Shown here: positions 8,293 to 15,848 of the stretch, one piece after another
Position numbering within the stretch: position 1 is the first letter of the stretch
How the letters are laid out: each line of letters opens with the position of its first letter
Assembly (NCBI GenBank): GCA_035627955.1
Contig: DASPKU010000013.1
Span: 241,886 to 305,885 of the forward strand
DNA: 64,000 nt
DNA from: Phycisphaerales bacterium
Lineage (GTDB): Bacteria; Planctomycetota; Phycisphaerae; Phycisphaerales; UBA1924
Reading direction: 5' to 3'
Program-made: the position numbers and the translations under genes
The notes under the pieces: generated by a model
Databases searched by the model: none
What the model was told of the DNA's origin: nothing
Seen by the model: only the letters and a program-made list of their open reading frames with translations

Positions 8293-8814
8293 TCATCGAT
8301 TCCACCGGGCCGGGTTGCCGCACTCGGGGCAGGATTCGTCTTTGGGCAGCCCGGCGCGGCTGTATCCGCACGCAACGCACGCGCCGGCGGCAAGCCGACG
8401 TCGCCGTGGCGTCATTCCCCTGAGCTCGGGCCACCACGCGGCGACGCCGATCGACGCCGCCGCAAGGAGGCCGTACCAGGTGGGGATGCCCCACCCGCGG
8501 ACCCAGCGCCACGACGGGGCCCCGGTGCTCGCGAGAAACGTGTCGTGCGGCGGCCAGCGAAGGCCGAAGCGAGCACGTTCCGCAACGAGACCGGAGGGGA
8601 TGTCCGTGACGGGGTGCGCACGCGCCCAGGCGCCGTTCGGGCTTGTCAGCATGAGACGGCCATTGCGCAAGCCGACCTGGTACTGGTTGTCGGGCGCCGT
8701 CCAGCGCAGCTCCCACGACAGCGTCGCGAGCGTGCCGAGCAGGGACATCCCGCCGAGCACGCCCGCGAGCAGCTTCAGGACGCGGCGGAAACAGATCACC
8801 TTCGGGCGGTGCAC
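8293..8814 (-). CDS. Membrane protein with C-terminal zinc ribbon
   Basis: The 173-residue protein starts at ATG 8814. One N-terminal hydrophobic segment (about 13-32) is followed by a beta-rich extracytoplasmic region (APDNQYQVGLRNGRLMLTSP), a second segment (about 112-127), a basic stretch RGMTPRRRRL and a zinc-ribbon end ACVACGYSRAGLPKDESCPE then CGNP. The layout of two membrane segments plus ribbon closely matches the gene at 36366-36848, so the two may be distant paralogues. The function is unknown. Family-A repeats lie on both sides. Confidence 0.7.
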   Translation of the reverse strand: MHRPKVICFRRVLKLLAGVLGGMSLLGTLATLSWELRWTAPDNQYQVGLRNGRLMLTSPNGAWARAHPVTDIPSGLVAERARFGLRWPPHDTFLASTGAPSWRWVRGWGIPTWYGLLAAASIGVAAWWPELRGMTPRRRRLAAGACVACGYSRAGLPKDESCPECGNPARWNR

Positions 8815-9345
8815 ACTTTGAGTCTACCAGCGGCCGACGCCTTCCAATCCCGTGCGTGCAAGCGCGGGTATCGAACGGGGCTCGTCCGGGCAGGGAGTCG
8901 CAAGAGGGGCGGCGAGCCCCTTTTGCACGCGTGGGACTTTCGGCAGCGCAGGGCGCGCCTCATGCGTCAAGGCGCACGGGCATCGCGCAACCGAGAGGGC
9001 CTCAAGGCCGGCCCTCTCGGGCTCTCCCTGGCCCCTCCGTGCTGCGCGGGGCCCGCCGTGCGCACACGCGGAGCGCCGGACACGCCCCAGAGCCGAGCCC
9101 GCGGCCAAAGTCAACGGCCGACCTGCTGGTGTGGCGCAAGCGCCCCTCGAACAACGGAGAGCTCTCACGCCACACTTGGGCGAAGCCTCCCGAATGGTCT
9201 TTGTGTTCTTCTGCGCAGCCGCGGCCCCCACACTGGCGGGCGAGCCGCCAGTGGCACAGGAGAACCGCCGCCCGTGCCACCCGACCGGTGGGCGCAACCG
9301 ACAGGCTGTTGCGGATGCGGGCAGGCTGCGCTAAGCTGCCCGCTA
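8815..9345. other. Gene-free stretch carrying repeat copy 4
   Basis: These 531 bases separate the zinc-ribbon protein from the methyltransferase. Bases 8886-9052 are family-A repeat copy 4. The remainder (9053-9345) shows no convincing gene on either strand: the open frames through it have unbalanced composition (Arg/Pro/Ala-rich) and no start signal. It presumably holds the promoter of the methyltransferase, but I cannot point to a clear -35/-10 pair. Confidence 0.55.
8886..9052 (+). repeat. Dispersed hairpin repeat (family A), copy 4
   Basis: The most complete copy: TCCGGGCAGGGAGTCG, hairpin 8900-8926, CACGCGTGGGACTTTC, the GCGCAGGGCGCGCC block, TGCGTCAAGGCGCACGGGCA, ATCGCGCAACCGAGAGGGCC, TCAAGGCCGGCCCTCTCGGG and CTCTCCCTGG. 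It shares long near-identical runs with copies 1 and 3. Confidence 0.75.
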
Positions 9346-10203
9346 ATGCTCACGAAGCACGCCGTCTATCTTGGGGATGCCCGCAACCTCTCCTTTATCG
9401 CATCGGAGAGCGTGCACCTGGTCGTGACGTCGCCGCCCTATGCCGCGCTCATTCATTACTCCGATGGTCAGAACCAACTCGGGAACATTCAGTCCTACGA
9501 AATGTTCCTGGATGAGTTGGACAAGTGCTGGGCCGAATGCCTCCGAATCCTGGTCCCGGGCGGGCGCATCTGCTGTGTAGTTGGGGACGTCTGCCTCTCA
9601 CGGAAGCGCGCCGGGCGTCACCATGTTCTTCCGCTCTCTGCCGACATTCAGGTCCGCGCCCGCCGCATCGGGTTTGACAACCTCACCCCTATTCGCTGGA
9701 TGAAAGTCGCCAACATCAAGCTGGAAGCGTCGACTTCGAGCGTGTTTCTTGGGAAGCCCAACCTCCCCAATGGCGTGGTCAAGAACGACGTCGAGAGCAT
9801 TCTCTTCCTCCGAAAGCCCGGCGGATACCGCAAGCCGACCGCTGCGCAAGAGAAGGCGAGCTTCATCCCCACGGACGAGTACCGCAAGTGGTTCAGTGCG
9901 GCATGGTCCGACGTGAAGGGCCAGATCCGCCGCGACCACCCAGCCCCATACCCGCTCGAAATCCCGAACCGTCTCATTCGCATGTTCAGCTTCACAGGCG
10001 ACACGGTCGTGGATCCCTTTGCAGGGACCGGCACCACCGCGCTCGCGGCAATGCAGGCGGGCCGTAACTCAATCTCAGTAGAGATCGAGACAAAGTACGT
10101 GGAGCTCATCAAAAAGCGGCTGGACAGTGCGCCCCTCGGCGCGAACGTCGAGTACAAGCTCCCGGCCTCGAAGCGTCCCGCTGCCACGACTCGGAGCGCG
10201 TGA
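9346..10203 (+). CDS. Type II-like DNA methyltransferase (probable N4-cytosine, beta class)
   Basis: The 285-residue protein starts at ATG 9346. Catalytic motif IV is TSPPY (residues 28-32), the form typical of N4-cytosine methyltransferases, and the AdoMet-binding motif I is DPFAGTGTT (223-231). Motif IV precedes motif I, which defines the beta class. HYSDGQNQLGNIQSYEMF after motif IV and PYPLEIPNRLI before motif I are family-typical. The gene is followed one base later by 10205-10912, suggesting a restriction-modification operon. Its codon use looks less GC-extreme than its neighbours and it sits in a repeat-rich patch, consistent with horizontal acquisition. An orphan methyltransferase is the alternative. 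Confidence 0.88.
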   Translation: MLTKHAVYLGDARNLSFIASESVHLVVTSPPYAALIHYSDGQNQLGNIQSYEMFLDELDKCWAECLRILVPGGRICCVVGDVCLSRKRAGRHHVLPLSADIQVRARRIGFDNLTPIRWMKVANIKLEASTSSVFLGKPNLPNGVVKNDVESILFLRKPGGYRKPTAAQEKASFIPTDEYRKWFSAAWSDVKGQIRRDHPAPYPLEIPNRLIRMFSFTGDTVVDPFAGTGTTALAAMQAGRNSISVEIETKYVELIKKRLDSAPLGANVEYKLPASKRPAATTRSA

Positions 10204-10204
10204 C

Positions 10205-10912
10205 GTGGAATACCAACTGCTCAACGCGTTCCGCGGCGTTTTCGAGGGCAAGAAGTACCTCCATCGGAACGCCAACCTCGGGGACCACGTCGCGGCCTTT
10301 CTTTACGAAGACCTGTTGGCGCTCGATCGCTCGCCGAAGCTAATCGCTCGGATCAAGTCTGGGCGTGCGGCCGTCAATGCGGCGAACAAGACCGTCGGCA
10401 AAAGGGCTCGGCGGGGGGATGGCACCTTTGGAGAGGTAGTACCCGGAACGCCGGTTGTCGGGGTCGCGGGCTTCCTCGTTCCTCGGGGTCAAATCGCGGC
10501 TGTGGAGGTCGGTGCTGAGACGAAGATCCTCGCAAAGGCGATGATGAAGCAGATCGAGCGCGTTGAGACCGCTTTGATAGGGCAGACAGCTCAGTTCAAA
10601 CGCTCCAATCGCAATGCAATCACGGTTGCCTTCGTGGGGATCAACTACGCTCCCCAGTACCTGTCGTTCGAGGGGACGCGCGAGTTCCCGACCGACGGCA
10701 AAAAGTACAAGCATCCAATCCAGGAAGCGAGCGAGGCCGAGAAGCGGCTCATGACGGTGGTGCAGCCGCACTTCGACGAATTTGTGCTACTGAAGTACCG
10801 CGTGTCCAACCAGCCGCCGTATCCGTTCGAGTGGATGAACGAGGCGGCGACGAAGCTCGAGTACGCGGCTGCACTCGCCAGGATCAGCAAGGAATACGAG
10901 GCGCGCTTCTAA
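10205..10912 (+). CDS. Putative restriction endonuclease paired with the methyltransferase
   Basis: The GTG start at 10205 lies one base after the methyltransferase stop, so the two genes should be co-translated. The 235-residue product is soluble. Nothing in it matches a named enzyme that I recognise. Position next to a type II methyltransferase and a possible PD-(D/E)xK-like strand, AAVEVGAETKI (Glu101, Glu105, Lys107), suggest a restriction endonuclease. Other features are a basic stretch NKTVGKRARRGDG (about 61-73), a strand ITVAFVGINYAP, and a Tyr/Phe-rich C-terminus. Function is inferred mainly from context. A regulatory or specificity partner is the alternative. Confidence 0.6.
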   Translation: MEYQLLNAFRGVFEGKKYLHRNANLGDHVAAFLYEDLLALDRSPKLIARIKSGRAAVNAANKTVGKRARRGDGTFGEVVPGTPVVGVAGFLVPRGQIAAVEVGAETKILAKAMMKQIERVETALIGQTAQFKRSNRNAITVAFVGINYAPQYLSFEGTREFPTDGKKYKHPIQEASEAEKRLMTVVQPHFDEFVLLKYRVSNQPPYPFEWMNEAATKLEYAAALARISKEYEARF

Positions 10913-10934
10913 TCTGGTCCCCCGAGCATGATCG

Positions 10935-12005
10935 CTACAACCCCTGCTTGATCGCGTCCACGATCCGCTGCGCCGTCCGCACGTTGGCGAAGCCGGCCTC
11001 GGCGTCGATCGCGGGCCTTCTCCCCGTCCGCACGGCCTCTAAAAACTCCTGGATCTCGGCGACGATGGGCTCGGCGTCGTCTACTACTAGCTCTTCGATG
11101 TTGACGAGCTGGTCCCACTTGAGGCTGGTGAGGTCGGCGCCCTTGGCCAGGGCCTCCTGCATTTCCCGCCGCTGGATCTCGTTGGCGGTGCGGCGGATCA
11201 TGTTGCCCTTCTTGGCGCCGTAGTCGATCTTGATGTAGGCGTTCTCGCCGGTGATGCGGGTGACGCGCTCGGTCTTGAGGGCGAGGCGCGAGGCGGTGAC
11301 GTTGGCGACGCAGCGGCCGTGGGGGGTGTTGAACTCCAGCCAGGCGTTGCACAGGTCCTCGTGGGGGGTGATGACGGAGACGCCGGCGGCGCGGATGAAG
11401 TCGGGCTCGCGCCCGCCCATGAGCATGAGCACGACGTCCAGGTCGTGGATCATCATGTCCATGACCACGCCCACGTCCACCGAGCGGAAGGTCATGGGGC
11501 TGACGCGCACCACCTGCATGAAGCGGGGCACGATCTCCATGCCGGTGGAGTACGCCCGCTGCACGGCCCGCATCACCGGGTTGAACCGCTCGATGTGGCC
11601 GACCATGAGGCAGGAGCCGGTGGCCTCGGCGAGGTCGCGGATGGCGCGGGCGGTCTCGACGTCCCCGGCGAGGGGCTTCTCGATGAGGCAGGCGACGCCG
11701 GCCTTGAGCAGCGGCTCGGCCACGGCGCGATGGTAGGTGGTGGGCACGGCCACGGACACGGCGTCAACGCCCGCGTCCAGCAGCTGCTCGACGGTCTCGA
11801 AGGCCCCGCAGCCGAACTGCTCGGCGAGGTTGCCGCGGCGTTCCTCGGAGGAGTCCACCACGCCGACGAGCTTGCAGCCCGCGAGCTGCGAGTAGACGCG
11901 GGCGTGGTGGCGGCCCATGCGGCCCACGCCGACGACGCCGCAGCGGACGGGGCGGCCGTCGAACTTGTCCGGGGTGCTCGTGCTCGCCTGCACGGAGGTG
12001 GTCAC
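10935..12005 (-). CDS. Gfo/Idh/MocA-family NAD(P)-dependent oxidoreductase, possibly UDP-sugar 3-dehydrogenase (GnnA-like)
   Basis: Starts at GTG 12005, overlapping the thioredoxin stop codon (GTGA), giving 356 residues. An N-terminal Rossmann motif (VVGVGRMGRHHARVYSQL), the EKPLAG signature of the family and the catalytic-region signature MIHDLDVVLMLMG are visible. SVAVPTTYHRAVAEPLLKAG and VGHIERFNP closely resemble GnnA-type UDP-N-acetylglucosamine 3-dehydrogenases of lipid A synthesis, as I recall them. The exact substrate is therefore a reasonable guess only. Translational coupling to thioredoxin is evident. An LpxL-type acyltransferase and a LAB_N protein elsewhere in the window fit an outer membrane with lipid A. 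Confidence 0.8.
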   Translation of the reverse strand: MTTSVQASTSTPDKFDGRPVRCGVVGVGRMGRHHARVYSQLAGCKLVGVVDSSEERRGNLAEQFGCGAFETVEQLLDAGVDAVSVAVPTTYHRAVAEPLLKAGVACLIEKPLAGDVETARAIRDLAEATGSCLMVGHIERFNPVMRAVQRAYSTGMEIVPRFMQVVRVSPMTFRSVDVGVVMDMMIHDLDVVLMLMGGREPDFIRAAGVSVITPHEDLCNAWLEFNTPHGRCVANVTASRLALKTERVTRITGENAYIKIDYGAKKGNMIRRTANEIQRREMQEALAKGADLTSLKWDQLVNIEELVVDDAEPIVAEIQEFLEAVRTGRRPAIDAEAGFANVRTAQRIVDAIKQGL

Positions 12006-12337
12006 GCCGCCCCCGCCTGCTGGAGCGCGGCCACGAGGTCGTCCTTCTTCTTGAGGCCCACGAGCGTCTTCACGGGCTTGCCGTCCTTGAAGATGATCAT
12101 GGTGGGGATGGCGGTGATGTTGTACTGCATGGCGATGCGCTGGCTGCGCTCGGTGTCCACCTTGCCGACCTTGGCCTTGCCGGCCATCTCGGTCGCGAGG
12201 GCGTCGATGACGGGCAGGAGCATCTTGCAGGGGCCGCACCACTCGGCCCAGAAGTCGACGAGGACGGGCTGCTGGCTGCCCAGGACCTCGGAGGCAAAGT
12301 TGTCTTCGGTGAACTCAAGCACGTGCTCGCTGGCCAT
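12002..12337 (-). CDS. trxA: Thioredoxin (WCGPC)
   Basis: The 111-residue protein starts at ATG 12337 (MASEHVLEFTEDNF). It is a canonical full-length thioredoxin: active site WAEWCGPCKM, KVGKVDTERSQRIAMQYNIT, the cis-proline IPTMIIFKDG and a C-terminal helix. It reduces disulfides in the cytoplasm. Its stop codon overlaps the GTG of the downstream oxidoreductase. A second thioredoxin lies just upstream behind a terminator, so this copy probably has its own promoter in 12338-12511. Confidence 0.93.
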   Translation of the reverse strand: MASEHVLEFTEDNFASEVLGSQQPVLVDFWAEWCGPCKMLLPVIDALATEMAGKAKVGKVDTERSQRIAMQYNITAIPTMIIFKDGKPVKTLVGLKKKDDLVAALQQAGAA

Positions 12338-12511
12338 GCCGCAATACTCCGTCGAAGGCTGGAAGGAACCGGACGCCGCCGCCCGGCGGGCGGGGCAAGT
12401 GCTCATCCTACGCGGGGTGAGGGTGGGTGCAAAACGGGGGAGGGGAGGCCCACCGCGGAGTGTGCGGAGGGGGCGGAGTTTCGCGGAGACAGACCGGGAG
12501 TGGGGGACCAA

Positions 12512-12541
12512 AAACACAGCCGCCCGCAACGCACGGGCGGC
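12512..12541 (-). terminator. Intrinsic terminator after the second thioredoxin
   Basis: On the minus strand the hairpin GCCGCCCG-tgcgttg-CGGGCGGC has a perfect 8-bp stem and is followed by TGTGTTTTTTGG. It lies 40 bp beyond the stop of the upstream (WCPPC) thioredoxin and would end that transcript before trxA. Confidence 0.7.
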
Positions 12542-12580
12542 CGCTGACTCAACGTTCGGTTTGATCGAAGGTGTGGCGGG

Positions 12581-12919
12581 TTACGCCGCGGCGGAGAGCT
12601 CGTTGACCGCGCTGAGGAACTCCTCCTTGCGCCGCAGCCCGATCAGCTTCTTCACCGGGCGCCCGCCCGAGAAGATCATGACCGTGGGGATCGAGGAGAT
12701 GTTGTACTGGGCCGCGAGGATGCGGTTGTCGTCGGTGTTCACCTTGCCGACCTTGACCCGCCCGCCCAGCTCGTCGGCCAGGCTGTCGATGATGGGCGAC
12801 AACGCCCGGCACGGCGGGCACCACGCCGCCCAGAAGTCGACGATCACGGGCTTGTCGGACTTGAGCACCTCGCTCTCGAAGTTGCTGTCCGTAAACTGGT
12901 TCACCAGAGCACTGGCCAT
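12581..12919 (-). CDS. Second thioredoxin (WCPPC)
   Basis: The 112-residue protein starts at ATG 12919, preceded by a good Shine-Dalgarno sequence (AAAGGAG). The fold markers match the neighbouring trxA (VIVDFWAAWC, KVGKVNTDDNRILAAQYNIS, IPTVMIFSGG), but the active site is WCPPC instead of WCGPC. The extra proline usually makes the dithiol somewhat more oxidising, so the two may serve different partners. It looks like a local duplication that has diverged. It ends in its own terminator at 12512-12541. Confidence 0.92.
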   Translation of the reverse strand: MASALVNQFTDSNFESEVLKSDKPVIVDFWAAWCPPCRALSPIIDSLADELGGRVKVGKVNTDDNRILAAQYNISSIPTVMIFSGGRPVKKLIGLRRKEEFLSAVNELSAAA

Positions 12920-13084
12920 CACAGACTCCTTTGGCTTGGCCGTTTCCTGCCGGTGCCGTCGCTCGCCTGCGCGGGCTGTGCACCGGCTCACCAATGACTT
13001 CGCCGCCGGCCGCTCACCCGATGCAGCCACCCGGCGCGGGGAATCGTCCTCCCCGCGCTCAGATAGGTACCGCAAACCTCTGGA

Positions 13085-13975
13085 TCACTTAGGGTTCAGG
13101 TGAGAAGCTGCCAACCGGCTTGCCGCGTTCAGGGCGGCCACATGCTCCGGCACATCGTGGACCCGGAACACCGAGGCCCCGTGGTGTTGGTGCAGCACGC
13201 TCAGCGCCAGCGTTCCCGCCAGCCGCTCCGATGGCTGCGAGTCGCGGTTGAGGCTCACGCGCCCGGTGAAACTCTTGCGCGAGAGGCCGCTGAGCACGGG
13301 GTAGCCCAGCGCCGCCAGCGCGCCCGTGCCGCGGATCAGCTCAAGGTTGTGCTCCACGCTCTTGCCGAACCCCAGCCCGGGGTCGAGAACGATCTGCTCG
13401 CGCCCGATCCCGGCCGCGAGCGCCGCCTCCGCCCGCCCGCGCAGGAACCCAGCCACCTCGGCGACCAAGTCGTGGTAGTGGGGGGGCTGCTGGTACTGGT
13501 CCGAGTACGAATCTTCCGCCGCCCTCCGCGCTCGGTGCATCAGCACGATCCCGCACCCGCGGGCCGCGCACAGCTTCAGCATCTCCGCGTCATCCAGCCC
13601 GGCCGACTGGTCGTTCACCGCGTCCGCCCCCGCGCTGAGGGCCGCCTCCGCGACCGCCGCGCTGGTGGTGTCCACCGTGATCGCCACCTCCGCCAGCGCC
13701 CCGCCGCGCCCGCGGATCGCCATGATCGCGGGCACCACCCGCTGCATCTGCTCATCGGCCGACACCGGCGCCGCACCGGGACGCGTCGACTCCCCGCCGA
13801 TGTCCAGCACCCGCGCCCCCGCGCCCACGGCCGCCGCCGCCGCATCCGCCGCCTGGTGCGGCACCATCAACCGCCCGCCGTCACTGAAGCTGTCGGGCGT
13901 GATGTTGAGGATCGCCATCACGCAGGGGGCAGTGAGGTCGATCTGTTTGGAGGGGGAGAGTCGCCAGAAGGCCAT
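13085..13975 (-). CDS. folP: Dihydropteroate synthase
   Basis: The 296-residue protein is of normal length for the family. It joins 6-hydroxymethyl-7,8-dihydropterin pyrophosphate and p-aminobenzoate in folate synthesis. Motifs in order: ILNITPDSFSDGG (residues 22-34), LDIGGESTRPGA (58-69), the VNDQSAG strand, LDPGLGFGKSVEHN and GLSRKSF. ATG 13975 is the only sensible start, directly before the TIM barrel. It is a cytoplasmic enzyme. There is no tight spacing to neighbours on either side, so it is probably transcribed alone. Confidence 0.95.
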   Translation of the reverse strand: MAFWRLSPSKQIDLTAPCVMAILNITPDSFSDGGRLMVPHQAADAAAAAVGAGARVLDIGGESTRPGAAPVSADEQMQRVVPAIMAIRGRGGALAEVAITVDTTSAAVAEAALSAGADAVNDQSAGLDDAEMLKLCAARGCGIVLMHRARRAAEDSYSDQYQQPPHYHDLVAEVAGFLRGRAEAALAAGIGREQIVLDPGLGFGKSVEHNLELIRGTGALAALGYPVLSGLSRKSFTGRVSLNRDSQPSERLAGTLALSVLHQHHGASVFRVHDVPEHVAALNAASRLAASHLNPK

Positions 13976-14045
13976 GCGATGACTCTATCAGCCCATGGCG
14001 GCTCATCTTGTCCACGCGAGCACCGTGCCTCAGCCCACCAACGAA

Positions 14046-14081
14046 AGAGGCTCATCGCCCGTGGTGGGGTGATGAGCCTCT
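14046..14081. terminator. Hairpin AGAGGCTCATC ... GATGAGCCTCT
   Basis: A perfect 11-bp inverted repeat with a 14-nt GC-rich loop lies between folP and gdhA, just beyond the palindrome at 14096. It probably contributes to transcript ending or stability in the gdhA 3' region. There is no clear T-tract, so its role is uncertain. Confidence 0.45.
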
Positions 14082-14095
14082 GATGGCACGGGACG

Positions 14096-14125
14096 AAAGC
14101 CCAGGGATCATGATCCCTGGGCTTT
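14096..14125 (-). terminator. Intrinsic terminator of gdhA
   Basis: This is a perfect 30-bp palindrome (AAAGCCCAGGGATCA and its complement) starting 5 bp after the gdhA stop. On the minus strand a strong GC stem is followed by CTTTCG. Being symmetrical it could work in both directions. Confidence 0.7.
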
Positions 14126-14129
14126 GTTG

Positions 14130-15581
14130 TTACGGGAAGATGCCGCGCACGAGGTACGCCTGCTTGAGCCGCTCCAGCGCCCCGATGTACGCCGCCGTGC
14201 GCAGGTCGCACTTGTACTTCTTGCGGGCGTCACGGCAGCGCCGCGCCGCCGCGATCATGTGCTTGTTCAGCTCGCGGTCCACCGTCTCCAGCTCCCACGC
14301 GTGGCTGGTCTTGTTCTGCACCCACTCGAAGTAGGACACGGTCACGCCGCCGGCGTTGCACAGGATGGCCGGCAGCACCTCGATGCCCCGCTGCTGCAGG
14401 ATCCGCTCGCCCGCGGGGGTGGTGGGGGCGTTGGCGCCCTCGGCCACCACCTTGCAGTTGAGCAGCTTGGCCTCGGGCTCCTGGATCATCTGCTCCAGGG
14501 CCGCGGGGATGAACACGTCGACCTTGGTCTTGTAGAACTCGTCCTTCGCGATCGCGGTCGCGCCCTTGAACCCCGCCACGCCGCCGGTCTTCTGGCAGTG
14601 GATGGCGAGGGCGTGGGCGTCCAGCCCGCCGTCGTTGCGGATGGCGCCGGTGTGGTCCATCACCGCGATCACCTTGGCGCCCTTGTCCTGCACGATCCGC
14701 CCGCTCCACGAGCCCACGTTGCCGTAGCCCAGGATGCTCACCTTGCAGTTCTTGATGTCAACGCCGATCTCGGGCAGCATCTCGACCAGGGTGTCAACGA
14801 CGCCCTGGCCCGTCGCCTTCTCGCGACCCAGCGAACCGCCGATCTCGACGGGCTTCCCGGTCACCACGGCCATGCCGTTCTTGCCGCTGCCCTCGCTGAT
14901 CGACGAGTAGGTGTCGGCGATCCACGCCATGTGCTGGCTGTTGCTGCCGACGTCGGGCGCGGGGATGTCGTAGTCGGGCCCGATGTCGTGCGCGATCGCC
15001 GCGGTGAACCGCCGCACGATCCGCTCCATCTCCGCCTTGCTGTGCTTGTAGGGATCGACCTTGATGCCGCCCTTGCCGCCGCCGTAGGGCACGCCCACCA
15101 GGCTGCACTTCATCGTCATCAGGAACGACAGGCTCTTGACGTCATCAAGGTGCACGTCGTGGTGGAACCGCAGCCCGCCCTTGTACGGGCCCAGCGCGTT
15201 GTTGTGCTGCACCCGGTAGCCCTTGAACAGACGGAACTGCCCGTCGTCCATGCGCACCGGGAAGTGCACCATGATCTCGTTCTTCGGCTGCGCCAGGATG
15301 ATCTTCAGCTCGTGCGGCAGGTTCATCAGGTCCGCGGCCTGCAGCATGCTGCCCACCGTCTGCCGGTACAGGTTGTTGGGGTCGGTCGGGAACGCGAGCT
15401 CATCGAACACCGAGTGCCGCATCAGCTGCTCAGAGCCCTCCGGCGCCTGCTCGGGCCGCGCGCCCTTACGCGCCTTGGCGGGCTTGGCCGCGGCGGGCTT
15501 GGCCGCCTTCGCGGGGGCGGGCTTGGAGGTGGCGGCGGTCCCGTTCGCGCCCTTGGAGGGCTTGCTCATCATTCTGGTCAT
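14130..15581 (-). CDS. gdhA: Glu/Leu/Phe/Val-type glutamate dehydrogenase with Lys/Ala-rich N-terminal extension
   Basis: The 483-residue protein has a standard core of about 430 residues. It interconverts glutamate with 2-oxoglutarate and ammonia. Seen: KGYRVQHNNALGPYKGGLRF, the catalytic lysine region VPYGGGKGGI, PAPDVGSNSQHMAWI, the nucleotide-binding strand ILGYGNVGSWSG and EGANAPTTP. Unusually, the first ~45 residues (KPAPAKAAKPAAAKPAKA) are a Lys/Ala/Pro-rich tail like a histone H1 tail, absent from ordinary family members as far as I know. ATG 15581 is kept because the tail is in frame and open; internal ATGs at residues 4 and 5 would barely change it. It is followed by a strong terminator. 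Confidence 0.93.
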   Translation of the reverse strand: MTRMMSKPSKGANGTAATSKPAPAKAAKPAAAKPAKARKGARPEQAPEGSEQLMRHSVFDELAFPTDPNNLYRQTVGSMLQAADLMNLPHELKIILAQPKNEIMVHFPVRMDDGQFRLFKGYRVQHNNALGPYKGGLRFHHDVHLDDVKSLSFLMTMKCSLVGVPYGGGKGGIKVDPYKHSKAEMERIVRRFTAAIAHDIGPDYDIPAPDVGSNSQHMAWIADTYSSISEGSGKNGMAVVTGKPVEIGGSLGREKATGQGVVDTLVEMLPEIGVDIKNCKVSILGYGNVGSWSGRIVQDKGAKVIAVMDHTGAIRNDGGLDAHALAIHCQKTGGVAGFKGATAIAKDEFYKTKVDVFIPAALEQMIQEPEAKLLNCKVVAEGANAPTTPAGERILQQRGIEVLPAILCNAGGVTVSYFEWVQNKTSHAWELETVDRELNKHMIAAARRCRDARKKYKCDLRTAAYIGALERLKQAYLVRGIFP

Positions 15582-15695
15582 GATCTCGCCTGAATCCCTT
15601 GCAGGGAAGGTTGAGAGGAGAAAAACCCCGCGGCCGCGCCGTGGGAGGGATCACCATAGTACCTCAAACCCCCACAAATCCCACCCACACCCGTG

Positions 15696-15766
15696 CCACC
15701 GAGATGCCCTCATCTCGGTGGTTTCCCACCCACACCCGTGCCACCGAGATGTCCTCATCTCGGTGG
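15696..15766. repeat. Tandem pair of CCACCGAGATG palindromes, copies 2 and 3
   Basis: Two hairpins lie at 15696-15721 and 15741-15766, each CCACCGAGATG-nnct-CATCTCGGTGG with a perfect 11-bp stem and 4-nt loop, and each preceded by CCCACACCCGTG. They are 45 bp apart (start to start) in the gap between divergent gdhA and the 15849 gene, so neither is placed to terminate a gene. A third copy is at 5469. The rest of the 267-base gap is C-rich low-complexity sequence. Confidence 0.65.
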
Positions 15767-15848
15767 TTCCCCCTCACCGGCCGCTGCACTCCCGCTTCCC
15801 CCGTTGCCCACTCCCCATTCCCCATTGCCCCTCCCCCTAACCTGCCCC

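Noticed and set aside
6847..9052. Insertion sequence in the accessory patch
   Set aside because: The repeated elements are under 200 bp and non-coding, and no transposase gene lies between them. The only transposase seen is the RAYT at 59820.
8545..9345. N-terminal extension of the methyltransferase from upstream in-frame codons
   Set aside because: The extra 267 codons cross the antisense zinc-ribbon gene and a family-A repeat and are Arg/Ala/Pro-rich. ATG 9346 gives a normal methyltransferase start.
14046..14125. Riboswitch or attenuator upstream of folP
   Set aside because: The hairpins are downstream of the gdhA stop and on the far side of the folP start, which reads away from them; terminators explain them better.
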